Shown here one piece after another: positions 8,859 to 19,210 of a stretch of 57,450 nucleotides of DNA. Made by a program: the position numbers and the translations under genes. Position 1 is the stretch's first letter, and each line of letters starts with the position of its first letter. Source of the DNA: Gracilariopsis chorda (Eukaryota; Rhodophyta; Florideophyceae; Gracilariales; Gracilariaceae); assembly GCA_003194525.1 (NCBI GenBank), contig NBIV01000339.1, forward strand, positions 1 through 57,450, given 5' to 3'. The notes below the pieces were generated by a model. That model had not been told where the DNA came from. It did not search any database and worked only from the letters and a program-made list of their open reading frames with translations.

Positions 8859-10721
8859 TCAAGAGGATGGACCACCACTCTGATGAGGATGGCCTGGCTG
8901 CGCCAGCAGCGCTAGCATGGCCGCCCGCATTTGCGCGATGTCACCGGAAGCTCCCGAGGTATCCATTCCTAGTTCGCCAAGGAATTGGGCAATGATGGCC
9001 GCACGGTCCTGACCGGTCACACTCGCCGATGGCGTGCCACTTCCAACCGGAGCGGTATGGAAGGGACCACCACCGACGTGAGGAATGTTCCAAGACGGAA
9101 CCTGACTCGGCCCAGCCGGAGGAGCCACGGATGGACCCGGAGTAGAGTACGCCGGCACCCTGAAGCCCTCAGCTGAGGGAAGGCCACCGCCACCGTTTGC
9201 GCCCACCCCAGTCGCGGGAGGATCATTGTCCATCATTGGATCGGCCTCCTCATAGGGTTGGAAGTATCCGTCAGTGACGATGTAGCCCGTCGGATGACCC
9301 GGTGGAACATCTGGCTCGCGATCGCGGAGTGCCAATGCCTCCGGCTCGGAGATGAAGCAACGCTCTACGGGATCGTAGTAGACGTAATCACCCGCCAACG
9401 GAGTTCGGCGCCCCGGAGACCGGTCGGCTGGATTGGTACCTTGATGACGGCGACTCCATTGGATGGGCACACTGTTCCAGTCAACCTGGTCCATCGCGTC
9501 CAACAGGGAGATAGCCTCATTATAGTTGCCGGCACCGCCGAGGACGAGGGAGAGATCCAATGAACGGATGCCACTACGCACTCGCGGAGGGAGATACCAC
9601 AGTCTGAACTGGTCGTAAACCTCGAAGACGAGATACGCCGCTGCGCGGGCGACCCACTCAGTGAGGACAACGGACCACCACCCGGAGAACGGATTGCTGC
9701 ATAGTCGACTACCGATGTAGGTGATGCATGGCGGAAGCTCGATGTAGCAACCCCTGCAAGCCTCGTGGGCAGCCCACATCCTCGGTAGGGGAGCGTAACG
9801 GCCTCGCATGTACTGCGGTCGGATGCGCTCAGCTTCAACGTTCTGATACGGTATCATGTACCCGAAACGGGATCGGGAACGAAGTTCAAAACGGATCATC
9901 TGGAGGAAGTTAGACCGCGGATTATGGCGAAGATAACGGAACTCAGCACGAAGTATCGGCCTTGCCCAACACAGGTAGTTCTGGTGAACAGATGCCGCTG
10001 GACCCCGCTCTGGGATGGACGGAGCCAACGCTGCTAAGCGGTCCCCATACCCCATTTCACCCTGGGTGCGGTAGAAGGCAATATCAAACTGATATTCTTC
10101 TGGGACCGGGAATTCCGATGGAGTCCGATACAACCGCTGATACGCGAGCTGAATCATCGCGATACGCGCTTGCGCCCCACTCTCACCACGACGGTGGACC
10201 AAGACGTGCGTCGGCACGGCGACCCGGTTACGCCAGTCGAAGCTGAGAGTCATCCATACGTGGAGATCGCCCGGAAGGAGTCCGCTACCATCAGCATACT
10301 GCTCAATGAGATCTTCATTTTGCACCAACGTTGGGTGGAACCAAGGCGCACCGCTGTAGCGAGAAGGCTGCTCGGCCGGATCAACGGATACCAGCTCGTC
10401 GTACGACGGTAGTGCGCTCGCCGCAGGCGACGGAACCGACATACTCGGAGTGGCAGGTGTACCGCCCGAGGCGTTGCTTGGATGACCCGTAGAGGACAGA
10501 AGCGGTGCAGTCGGAAGACCGGAAAAGAAACCCGATGACGGAAGATTGTTCCCGCCATGCGGATCGTTGTTGCTGGGATTCATCGCTGAAGGCGCGGAAG
10601 GTAAAGCAGGTCGTCGCGGGATAGGCGGAGAGTTGCTGACGTCGAGTTGTTCTCGGTGGATATCCACTTGAGTGAAGACAAAACCCGAGCCGGATACGGT
10701 ACCATCACTTGACGCGGACAT
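8859..10721 (-). CDS. Antisense accessory ORF of element A (unknown family, intact)
   Basis: A 620-residue protein encoded opposite to gag-pol, between the pol stop and the 3' LTR. I recognise no domain, signal peptide or obvious membrane span. Conserved blocks shared with the B and D copies, in order: APWFHP; YADGSG..LPGDL; DWRNRVAVP; YRTQGEMGYGDRL; RPILRAEFRYL; RSRFGYMIPYQNVEAERI; HEACRGCYIELPP (a CxxC pair); SGWWSVVLTEW; YDQFRLWYLPPRVRSGIR; TPLAGDYVYYDP; and a C-terminal SGDIAQMRAAM. The N-terminal 100 residues and the region before the C-terminus are Pro/Gly/Ser-rich and variable. ATG 10721 is chosen because it lies 71 bases inside the LTR edge, like the starts in B and D. An in-frame ATG at 10835, inside the LTR, would give 658 residues. 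It could be an accessory, regulatory or envelope-like protein; the sequence does not decide. Confidence 0.85.
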   Translation of the reverse strand: MSASSDGTVSGSGFVFTQVDIHREQLDVSNSPPIPRRPALPSAPSAMNPSNNDPHGGNNLPSSGFFSGLPTAPLLSSTGHPSNASGGTPATPSMSVPSPAASALPSYDELVSVDPAEQPSRYSGAPWFHPTLVQNEDLIEQYADGSGLLPGDLHVWMTLSFDWRNRVAVPTHVLVHRRGESGAQARIAMIQLAYQRLYRTPSEFPVPEEYQFDIAFYRTQGEMGYGDRLAALAPSIPERGPAASVHQNYLCWARPILRAEFRYLRHNPRSNFLQMIRFELRSRSRFGYMIPYQNVEAERIRPQYMRGRYAPLPRMWAAHEACRGCYIELPPCITYIGSRLCSNPFSGWWSVVLTEWVARAAAYLVFEVYDQFRLWYLPPRVRSGIRSLDLSLVLGGAGNYNEAISLLDAMDQVDWNSVPIQWSRRHQGTNPADRSPGRRTPLAGDYVYYDPVERCFISEPEALALRDREPDVPPGHPTGYIVTDGYFQPYEEADPMMDNDPPATGVGANGGGGLPSAEGFRVPAYSTPGPSVAPPAGPSQVPSWNIPHVGGGPFHTAPVGSGTPSASVTGQDRAAIIAQFLGELGMDTSGASGDIAQMRAAMLALLAQPGHPHQSGGPSS

Positions 10722-10775
10722 ACTTACGCACAACGCGCTGTCGCGGCGAACGCTCACCGAATGTGGTTCTTGCTC

Positions 10776-10791
10776 CTTAAGGAGGGGGAGA
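10776..10791 (+). other. 3' polypurine tract of element A
   Basis: CTTAAGGAGGGGGAGA abuts the TG of the 3' LTR. It is the expected primer for plus-strand synthesis, and B, C and D have equivalent tracts at the same place. Confidence 0.93.
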
Positions 10792-11571
10792 TGAAGTGCA
10801 ACGCTCCTAGCGGTATCAGCACGTCGTGCGCTCATATCCCGCTCTGGCGATGCTCACCACTTTGCCGTGAAGTATGAGTGTTACACCGGTAATCTGTTTC
10901 CGTTGGAAGGGCCCCAATTTGGTTGACAAGTGTAGTGCACAGCATTGCTGGCTTGTGCCACACGTTTGTAGTGTTTTGCACCCCCGTAGGGACATTATTA
11001 GTTATTATTAGTTAATTACTACTGTACTGTCAGGGCGCGGACCACCACTACTTATGTGTGTGAGCTCCGGCTGCCCGGGTCAAAGTAAACGCAACAAGCG
11101 AGTGTCTGGCTCTAACTCAGGTTCCCTGGTGAGTGTCCACCTCCGTTTGGAGAGACGCCATCCTGTGAAGGCCTAGTTACCCACCTCGTGGAGCTCAGCA
11201 CATTCTTACCACTATTGTGTTTGTTTTTGTGCACGCTTGTACAGCGATTATTATTCCTTGCCCCGTATACAGGTGTTGCTTCACTAGCAACTACCGGTGA
11301 TTACCGTTGCTGTTTTCGCCACCGCCCCCCTCGTGTGGACACCGTGCCGCTCTTGCGCGTCGCCCACCACTCGTGTGTCGCTGCATTTTCCGCTTTCCCA
11401 CTCCGTGGTCTGTCTTTGTCTCTACACCTGTACGCCAGTCGTGACGGTGAGTCCCGGTCTTACACCCGGCTCCGTGTACTCACCACAGGTGGTTCTGTCG
11501 CTGCGCTACCCTGCTGAGGAGGACGTCGAACACCCTCGTGTGTCTGTCCCATCTTGGGGTATTGCACCACA
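10792..11571 (+). repeat. 3' LTR of element A
   Basis: 780 bp, near-identical to 88-868. I count five substitutions and one single-base gap. Because A landed at B's PPT edge, this LTR now lies 36 bases upstream of B's antisense ORF and in the same transcriptional direction, so its promoter could read into that ORF. Confidence 0.95.
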
Positions 11572-11576
11572 ATATC
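11572..11576. repeat. Target site duplication of element A, right copy (ATATC)
   Basis: Matches 83-87 exactly. Removing element A and one ATATC rejoins B's LTR end to its PPT in the same form as seen in element D at 47871-47894. Confidence 0.9.
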
Positions 11577-11587
11577 CCCCTCCTAAG
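11573..11587 (-). other. 3' polypurine tract of element B
   Basis: On the minus strand this reads as a purine run, CTTAGGAGGGGGATA, that directly abutted B's 3' LTR before A was inserted. Confidence 0.88.
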
Positions 11588-11607
11588 GTGCGAATACGAC
11601 ATCCACG

Positions 11608-13452
11608 ATGGCGACGAAAGCACCGGGCAAGGTCCTTAAATGTAAGTCCGGTTCGCCGGTTCTCCATCCCACTCTGGGTAACGAGCACCTAGCTGCGAAC
11701 AGCGAATCTGCGACCAACTCTTCCGAAGTTCTTCCAACAACACGTACGCTTTCGCGGCCTTCTTCTCCGATTACTCGGCTTCCTTCATCTACGATGAACA
11801 GCAACAACAAAAACGGCAACAAAAACGGCAACGCCGGCAGCAACAACGGCAACGCCAACAGCAACACACCGTTACAGTACTTCTCCAGATTTCATTCCGT
11901 GCCTCTACCGCAGAGCGGTCTCTCGACTCCTTCGTAACAAACAGGCGCAAATGCGAGTGCGGCTCCTACGGGAGGGTATCTAATGGCAGCGTGGCCGTCG
12001 TACGACATGCTGGTCGGGCTGCAGCCTTCGCAACATGCGATGACTCTCCGGCTGGCGCCGTGGTTCCACCCGACTGCGGGGTTCAATGATGCGCTTCTGG
12101 CGATGTATACCGATGGAAACGGAATGCTCCCGGGTGAAGTTCCGGCAATCGTGACCACTTCGTGGGATTGGCGCAATCGCGTAGCGATACCCGTACACAC
12201 GGTAATCCGACGGGGTCGGGAATCAGCAGCTTCCGCGCACGTGGCGTTGGTCTTACTCGCTCATCAACGGCTTCGCCGGGCTCCCTTTGAGTATCCCATC
12301 CCCGATGGTATGGGCTCCGACATCGGATTGTATCGCACCCAAGGTGAAATGGGGTACCTCGACCGCCTCGCGGGTTTGGAACCACTCTTGTGGAGAAGCA
12401 TTCCCGCGGCGCGCCAAGACGCGGTGTGCTAGACACGACCGATCATTCGGGCTGAATTCCGCCATATGCGTCGCTTAGCGAGGGCCAACTTCTTGTCGAT
12501 GATACGCTTTGAGTGGCGAGCACGGTCCCGATTCGGGTATTTGATTCCGTATCAGAACTTAGAAGTCGAACGCATCCGCGTGGTCAACCGACGGGGCCGG
12601 TACGTTCCGATTCCACCGTGGTGGTGGCATCTCGAAGCGTGCCGAGGTTGCTACATCGAGTTGCCTCCCGTGATCACGTATTATGGCTCATATCTCATCG
12701 AAGATCCTCAGTCCGGGCTCTGGTCCGTGGTGGTCACCGAATGGGCGGTCCGCACAGCGGCTTTCATCTTCTGGGAGGTTTATGACCAGTACAGACTGTG
12801 TTTCATCCCGTTGCGGGTCCGTGCCGCCATCCGAGCGCTGGACTTACGAATCCCACTAGGTGGTGAGGCAAATGCTGACGAAGTAGCGGGGCTCCTCGAT
12901 TTCATCGGCCAGGTTGACTGGGCTTCAGTTCCTCTAGAGCAGAGTGGGCGTACTGCCGGTAGCCGGATACAGGACCTAACGCCAGGGCGTCGAACTCCGC
13001 TCGCGGGTGACTTCATCTACTTCAACCCTTGGGAGGGGCATGAGATCTCCACGGAGGAAGCGAACGAGCTCCGGTTTGCATCGAGATATATCCCCGAGGG
13101 GCACCCGACCGGTTTTGTTGACGCCGATGAGTACTACGACGTCTACGACGGTGAGGATAAGATGTTCGACAACGAGCCCAACGAAGGTGCCGGTCACGCC
13201 GAGGCAGAGGGAGAACCATATGGTATGGATGCTCCTGGAGTCGCCCCTGCGAGTCAGCCGTCCAATCCGTCGGTCGGTCTTCCCACTGGTGGGTCCTCTA
13301 CGCCAGGTGAGGCGAACGTGGCCTCTGCGGGTCAGGCTGCCGTGATCCCTCAGTTCCTCCGCCAAGTGGGGCTGGGAGGTAACGAAGCCAGTGGCGATGT
13401 CACCGCGATGCGGGATGCTCTGATAGCCCGACTCCAGGGAAATAACCACTAA
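11608..13452 (+). pseudogene. Antisense accessory ORF of element B (two in-frame stops)
   Basis: Homologue of the antisense proteins of A and D, running opposite to B's gag-pol. From ATG 11608 one frame runs to 13452 (614 codons), broken only by TAA at 11935-11937 and TAG at 12430-12432; the second replaces the Trp of the CWxRPI block kept in A and D. The N-terminus is basic and then Asn/Gly-rich (about residues 68-90). After that come APWFHP, SWDWRNRVAIP, YRTQGEMGYLDRL, RSRFGYLIPYQNLEVERI, EACRGCYIELPP, SGLWSVVVTEW, TPLAGDFIYFNPWE and a C-terminal SGDVTAMRDAL. There are no frameshifts in 1.8 kb, so loss was recent or only by point changes. Confidence 0.85.
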
Positions 13453-13560
13453 GGTGGGGGCGGTTCCAACCCGTAAGGGGGCGTGTTCCCTCACCATGGG
13501 GGTGCAACCTTGTGACGTAGTGTAGTCCTTCGACTAGTCAGTGTTCCATCGATCGTATCG

Positions 13561-13566
13561 AATAAA
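13561..13566 (+). terminator. AATAAA poly(A) signal for the element B antisense ORF
   Basis: AATAAA 109 bases after the antisense stop (13452), in the short spacer between the two convergent genes, matching A and D. Confidence 0.58.
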
Positions 13567-15104
13567 ATCCAAGTTGACTTGTGTTCCTTCTTCTTTCCTT
13601 TCCTTTCTTTCTTTCCACACCACAACTCGATCCTTCATTTCCTTTCTTCCACCGCAGTGGCTTGCTTATCCCACTTGGGCGTTTATCACCGATGCTGGGA
13701 TTCCCGTTCGCGTTCTGCGATGATATGAAACCACTTTCGAACGCGGGAGGTGCTCTATCGGCTCATCCGAATCATATTCGGGCCCGAAACCGTACCAGCG
13801 TACGCGGTACTGGATGTAACCATCTGGATGGTAAGAATGTTCCACAATGTGGTCAACAACAAACTCCTGTTTGTAGACTTCCTGGCCTCGCCATATTCGC
13901 ATTATCGTGTCCTGCACGGCAGGCTCTACCACCACTGGTGGGTGTTGGACAGTCTTCCCCGGAAGGGGCATGGCTTGGTACTGCCTGTCTATGCCCTTTG
14001 AGGGGTCATTAACCGGTTTCCGGGTAGGTTCATCCGCTTCGCGGGCCTGGAGGTCCTCGGCATGGCCGGTTGCGTCAACCACTTGATAGTGCTTATCGGG
14101 ACCCTGGATGTGGGTTAAAGTATCCCGCTTAGCGGTTTCTTCACTCCTTGAGGGGGTTTCTATTAACGATACCCTCTGAGGGGCTTCTAACGCTTCTGAA
14201 AGATGAGCATCTGGGTCGCGAACCACAGGTTTGTGTGTAGATATCCGTCTCGGCGGGGGTGCTTCAGACGACGAAGTTGATTGCACCACGGTGCGTCGTA
14301 CAGTACGCGTTGACTCGCCTCGGGCGGTAATTAGTGCCTTTGCCGTCCGTACGGTGTCGGGGTCACGTGCCGTTTGCAACGGATGGCCGAGGGTTGTCCG
14401 CGCCGTGTTGCGTTCCGCCTCCTCACGTGAGGGCGGTTGCAACGGTGCTGCCGGTGTGTTGTCTCGCTTCGGCGACGAAGTAGTTCCGTCTTTGACGTTC
14501 TTTCCTTCCAGAGTCACCGGTGCAACTTCGGCGACACTGTCGGGATCAACCGAGACATTCGGAGTGAGTTCGCGACTGCGCGATGGTCCTAAACCAGAAT
14601 CCAGCTTGCTGGTCGTTTTCCTTCCGTCCTGTACGGTGTGCTTGCCCGGCCTGGCCGGTGTGTTTTGCCGTGCAGTAGGAGTTACCACGTCCGGTGTAGT
14701 CGGCTCAGAGGATCCCGCGGGGGCCTGCTCTGCATTATCCAGCGTAGCTTTTGTTGACGAACCGTGACCCACGGAATGCGGATCAACGCTGGACGGCACA
14801 GCCGGTTCAGTATCGCGAACACGAATAGTTTCCTGCAACGATTTCACTTTGGCGAGAGACTTCCCACTGCGTGGTGCATTTTGGCGACTAGAATCCCGGT
14901 GGGGAGTGCGATCTGGCGCAGATGCGGTAGAAATTCCTCGAGAGGGTTCAGCGGGAGCTGTAGCGCGCAAATGCGAAGATGGCACGTCAGTAGACGGAAA
15001 TCTCGGTCCATTATTGTCCTTTTCGATGTTTCCGGAGTTCCGTGCACCACGGTTGTCATGACGCGACGAAGCGGTTTCAGTCTCTCGACGAGAGGTAGGG
15101 TTCT

Positions 15105-15119
15105 CCTCCCCATCCTTAG
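15105..15119 (-). promoter_or_regulatory. Internal polypurine tract 2 of element B (degraded)
   Basis: The minus strand reads CTAAGGATGGGGAGG, one change from the conserved 15-mer, which turns KEGEE into KDGEE. It lies in the integrase-chromodomain linker, as in A, C and D. Confidence 0.45.
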
Positions 15120-18100
15120 ATGGAGCGGCATGGGGAGTTGTAGAAGCGCCCAAACTGCGGGGATAGACTCCGCGCGGTGGCGTTAGAGAAGAAAGGCCAT
15201 TCGGGCCTGCGTCCGATAAGGACGGTATATCTGAGAGTCCCCTTGAAGGGTGTGGCAACACAGAAGGCCTGTTAACCACAGATGTGGGTTGTTCCACTGG
15301 GGTGTGTTGGTTCTCATCTTGGTAAGCAACCTCTACGGAGGGTGGCGGTGCCATAACAACGCGATCGCGGGAAATCCGCTCATGAGCGTCGTTCATTTCC
15401 ACCACTAAGGTGTCGTTATCCACTGGTATGACCTTGTAGGGACCATCTGCGACGGGTGAGAGCTTATGCCGTTTCTCCTCATCAGGGTTCCAGTGCTCCT
15501 TACGGACGAAGACGTAGTCACCCTCCTTAATTGGCGGTGCTGTACCTCGTACACGAGAGTCAAAATCAGGCTTGTACGCGGCCTGTGCTCGTGCCATGGA
15601 GCTCCGGGCGACCGGGATTAACTTCGTAAGCCACGCTTTCCATCGTTAGCGATAATCCTTCACGGAAGGGAAGTTTGCCAGCGTAGGCTGGGGTTCCAAC
15701 GCTACAGCGGGCGGATGACGCAAAAGTACCAATTCAAATGGAGTCAAACCCGTTGTACGGTGTATCTGTGTGTTATACGCAAACGTCAAGGCGTCAGGTC
15801 CCATGTTTTGGGGTGATCAGCAACGTAAGAACGGAGAGAGGCTAACAGCGTTCGGTTAAACCGCTCGACTTGCCCATTGCACTGGGGGTGGTAGGTCGTT
15901 GTGAACAGATTCTTGATATCGAGAATCCGACACACGTCCTCAAAGAATCGCGATGCGAATTGCTTTCCGTTATCGGATAGAATGTTAACCGGTGGTCCGT
16001 AGACAAATACCCAATGGGTGACGAAGGCTTGCGCCACCGCGAAAGCGGATATCTTCCATAAAGGTACGGTGCGAACCAACTTGGAGAAACGATCCGTGAT
16101 AACGAGTAAGAACTTATGTCCACGCTTTGTGGTGAGCAGCGGTCCCAAGAGGTCAATTGCGAAAAACTCGAGAGGGGCCCGTGCTGGAAATAACTTCAAC
16201 TTCGTTGAGTGCTTCCGGAGTTTGACCCTGTTTTTTGCACACTCCGTGCATGACCGCACAGTCGCGTAGCAGTCCACAGCCATGGCTGGCCAATAGTAAC
16301 TCCGTCGCAACGTGAGGTAAAGTTTCCGTCCACCAGCGTGTCCACCAAGTTTCGCATAGTGCGACAAGTGCAACACTATAGCTTGTAGAGTATGCGGTAC
16401 CACTACCTGTGGGTTTGTTTGAACCGTCCTGACGAGGTATCCAACATCACTCACCTCGAAAGGGAGTTGCGCACCGCCATTAAGTCGGGCGCAAATCTGA
16501 GTACAGAAGGGATCACCTTGTTGTTTTCTGACCATCCCCTCCGGGGGTATTGGCACGAAATTACCCGGTGGGGGTTTCTGAGCATCGTCCGAGACGAGTA
16601 GTGCGTCCAGTTCATCATCCGATTCCGGTTCTTCATCCGAGTTATCGGGTTCACGGTGCGGGGCCTCCGGTTCTCGACCGTTGACGACGAAGCAAGGAAT
16701 GTCCTCGTCCCCAGCGGGTAGAATTTCACCATCCGTGGGTAAACGCGACAGCGCGTCCGCCTGAGCGTTCTTTGTGCCCTTCTTGTAGATCATCTCGAAG
16801 TCGAATTCCGCAAGGCGGAGCCTCCAACGCATTAAGCGGCCTGACGGTTCAGAGACTGTCATGAGCCATCGTAATGACGAGTGATCCGTGTAAACGGTGA
16901 AGTGCACACCCATAAGATAGGGGCGGAGAGTGGAGAGTGCCCACACAACTGCAAGACACTCTTTCTCCGAGACGGAGTAATTCCGCTCGTGAACATTCAG
17001 TGAGCGTGACCAGTACCCAATAGAGGTTCGTTCTCCTTCGGGAGTTGTCTGAAAGAGAGCGCAACCTACTTGGTAGTCACTAGCATCCGTGTCTACGGTA
17101 AACGGTAGTCCGGGTTTCGGTGACGATAAGATCGGTGCTGATGTTACAGCCTCCTTGAGGGAGTTAAACGCCTTCGTCTCGACGGACGTAAAGGGTTCCA
17201 ATTTCGGTGGTTGGCCTTTCCGCAAGAGCGCGTTCAAGGGTGCTGAGATATCCGCGCAATTCGGGATAAACCGTCGATAGACGTTGACTAATCCTAGAAA
17301 GGAGCGTAGTTCCGTTTGAGTGGCGGGTTCCTTCGCTTGACGGAGCGACTTAACTCGGGCTTCCTCGATCATCACACGCCCAGGGCGGATTATGTGGCCC
17401 AGATACTTCACTGTATCTGTAAAGAACTCACATTTCCTCAACTTGAGAGTAACTCCAGCTTCACTTAGCGTGGTCATGATATCTCTCACGTGTGTGAGGT
17501 GGTCATCCAGATTATCTGAGAATACTATGATATCGTCCAGGTAGACGAGGCATGTACGCAATTTGAAGCGAGCCAGTAGTATGTCGATAGCACGCTGGAA
17601 AGTAGCGGGGGCATTTTTCAAACCAAAAGGCATCCGTTTTAAACGGTAGAGTCCGGAGTGACAGACAAAAGCAGTCTTGTCACGGTCCTGTTCCCTGACG
17701 GGCACCTGCCAGTATCCCCAATTGGCGTCTAGAGCCGTGAAAACGGTAGCATTTCCGATTGAATCGATGTACTCATCCATTCGTGGGATCGGGTACACAT
17801 CCTTGATGGTTACGGCGTTCAGTCGACAGTAGTCGATGCAAAAGCGCCAGGATCCATCCGGTTTCGGAGCCAGTACCACTGGGGATGCCCACGGCGACTG
17901 AGCCGGTTCTATTACTCCAGCTCGGAGCATCTTTTCCACTTGGAATTCTTCCTCTTCTCGAGCTTTAGGGCCTGCCCTATAGGGGTGCTGAGCGATCGGC
18001 CTGGTATCAGGTAGTAAGTCAATCCGGTGCTCCGTTGTAGTAATCTCCCCTAGGGAGCCATCCCACATCGTGGTGAAATTCCGTAGCATCTCACGGAGAC

Positions 18101-18226
18101 GTTCACGGTGCGATTCCGGCACATGACCGAGGTCAAGTTCCTCGAGTTCTTTCACGGGATCAATCCGGTCGTAACTCGTTGGAACCGGCTTAGCATCCGA
18201 GCATTTCGGCATTTGGACGGCAGTGT

Positions 18227-18241
18227 CCTCCCCCTCCTTAG
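18227..18241 (-). promoter_or_regulatory. Internal polypurine tract 1 of element B
   Basis: Exact CTAAGGAGGGGGAGG on the minus strand, between protease and RT (SKEGEDT). Confidence 0.58.
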
Positions 18242-19210
18242 AGTGAACGAGATCGAGGACATTGGCAGCGGTCATTCTCGTGGGAACCATTGCGGTGGGG
18301 TGGGGCATTACCGAACCAATGACTTGGTTTTTCACCAGTGACTGAGGCGTAGAGCCTAGATTGGCGACCAGCATGTTGAACGGTTTATCGGGCTCAATTT
18401 GAGCTACTCCATTCGCCACGGCGAGTTGATACCTATCATATAAGGATGAAAGGGGTTGAATTACTCGTAAACCGTTTTGACGGGAAGTGACTCGTACCCA
18501 AACTTGGGATTCCGGTGGAAGTTGGACAGACGCGGCAACGCGGAGCTTTGTAGAGTCCCGGGAAGCCGGTGTGAGTTCCTGCGCAGCAGGTAATGGAACG
18601 TGCTTCTTCGAGGCACGTCGTAGAGGACGACGTACGATCGGAACGGAGGAGCCGTCTTCCATTTCCACACGTCTTAGACGGGGCCTGATGGCATCGACGA
18701 ATCTGTCACAGAAGTCGCATCCCAAGATCAAAGGGGCGGCAAGTTTCCGACAAACAATAAAGTTGAGTTTCACAAGAAAGGAGCCAAGGCGCATGACCAG
18801 GTCCATTGTCCCAACCGTTGATAAAGGGTTATCATTCGCATCCGCGAAATCCGGTATCCCGCCTTGGCGGATCTGAGACTGCAATGACGGTGGCAGGAGC
18901 GACTCAACGATGAAGTTCGGGCCTGCACCTGTGTCCGAAACAGTGAGAACTCGCACCATAAACTGGGTGGAAAGGCCAAGGTCAGCATATACCTTGTAGT
19001 TTCTCTTGGCCATTACCAAAACTCTGTCCGGGAACCGGTTGTTTCGAACACGTTTCCACGGTCGACGCAGAACACTAAAGTGTTCAGAGTTCACGTCTGA
19101 GAAGGCCTGTTTCCTAGTAAGGATTTTGACCGGGGAGCGAGGCAGTGACGCCTCGGGCGCCTTCAACCTCAACTCTGAGGGCGCCTCGCCCGTAGGGGAG
19201 ACTCCCGAAA

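Larger units (their letters stand above)
88..11571 (+). mobile_element. Element A, complete chromodomain Ty3/gypsy retrotransposon
   Basis: A full 11.5-kb element: LTRs 88-868 and 10792-11571, ATATC target duplications, an 18-base PBS three bases after the 5' LTR, gag (1149-3244, two single-base insertions), pol (3241-8565, open throughout), an antisense ORF (10721-8859, open) and a PPT abutting the 3' LTR. Domain order protease-RT-RNase H-integrase-chromodomain places it in the chromovirus branch of Ty3/gypsy. At 11.5 kb it is long for that group, owing to a roughly 400-residue integrase tail and the 2-kb antisense gene. The LTRs differ at about six sites, so the insertion is young. Confidence 0.96.
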
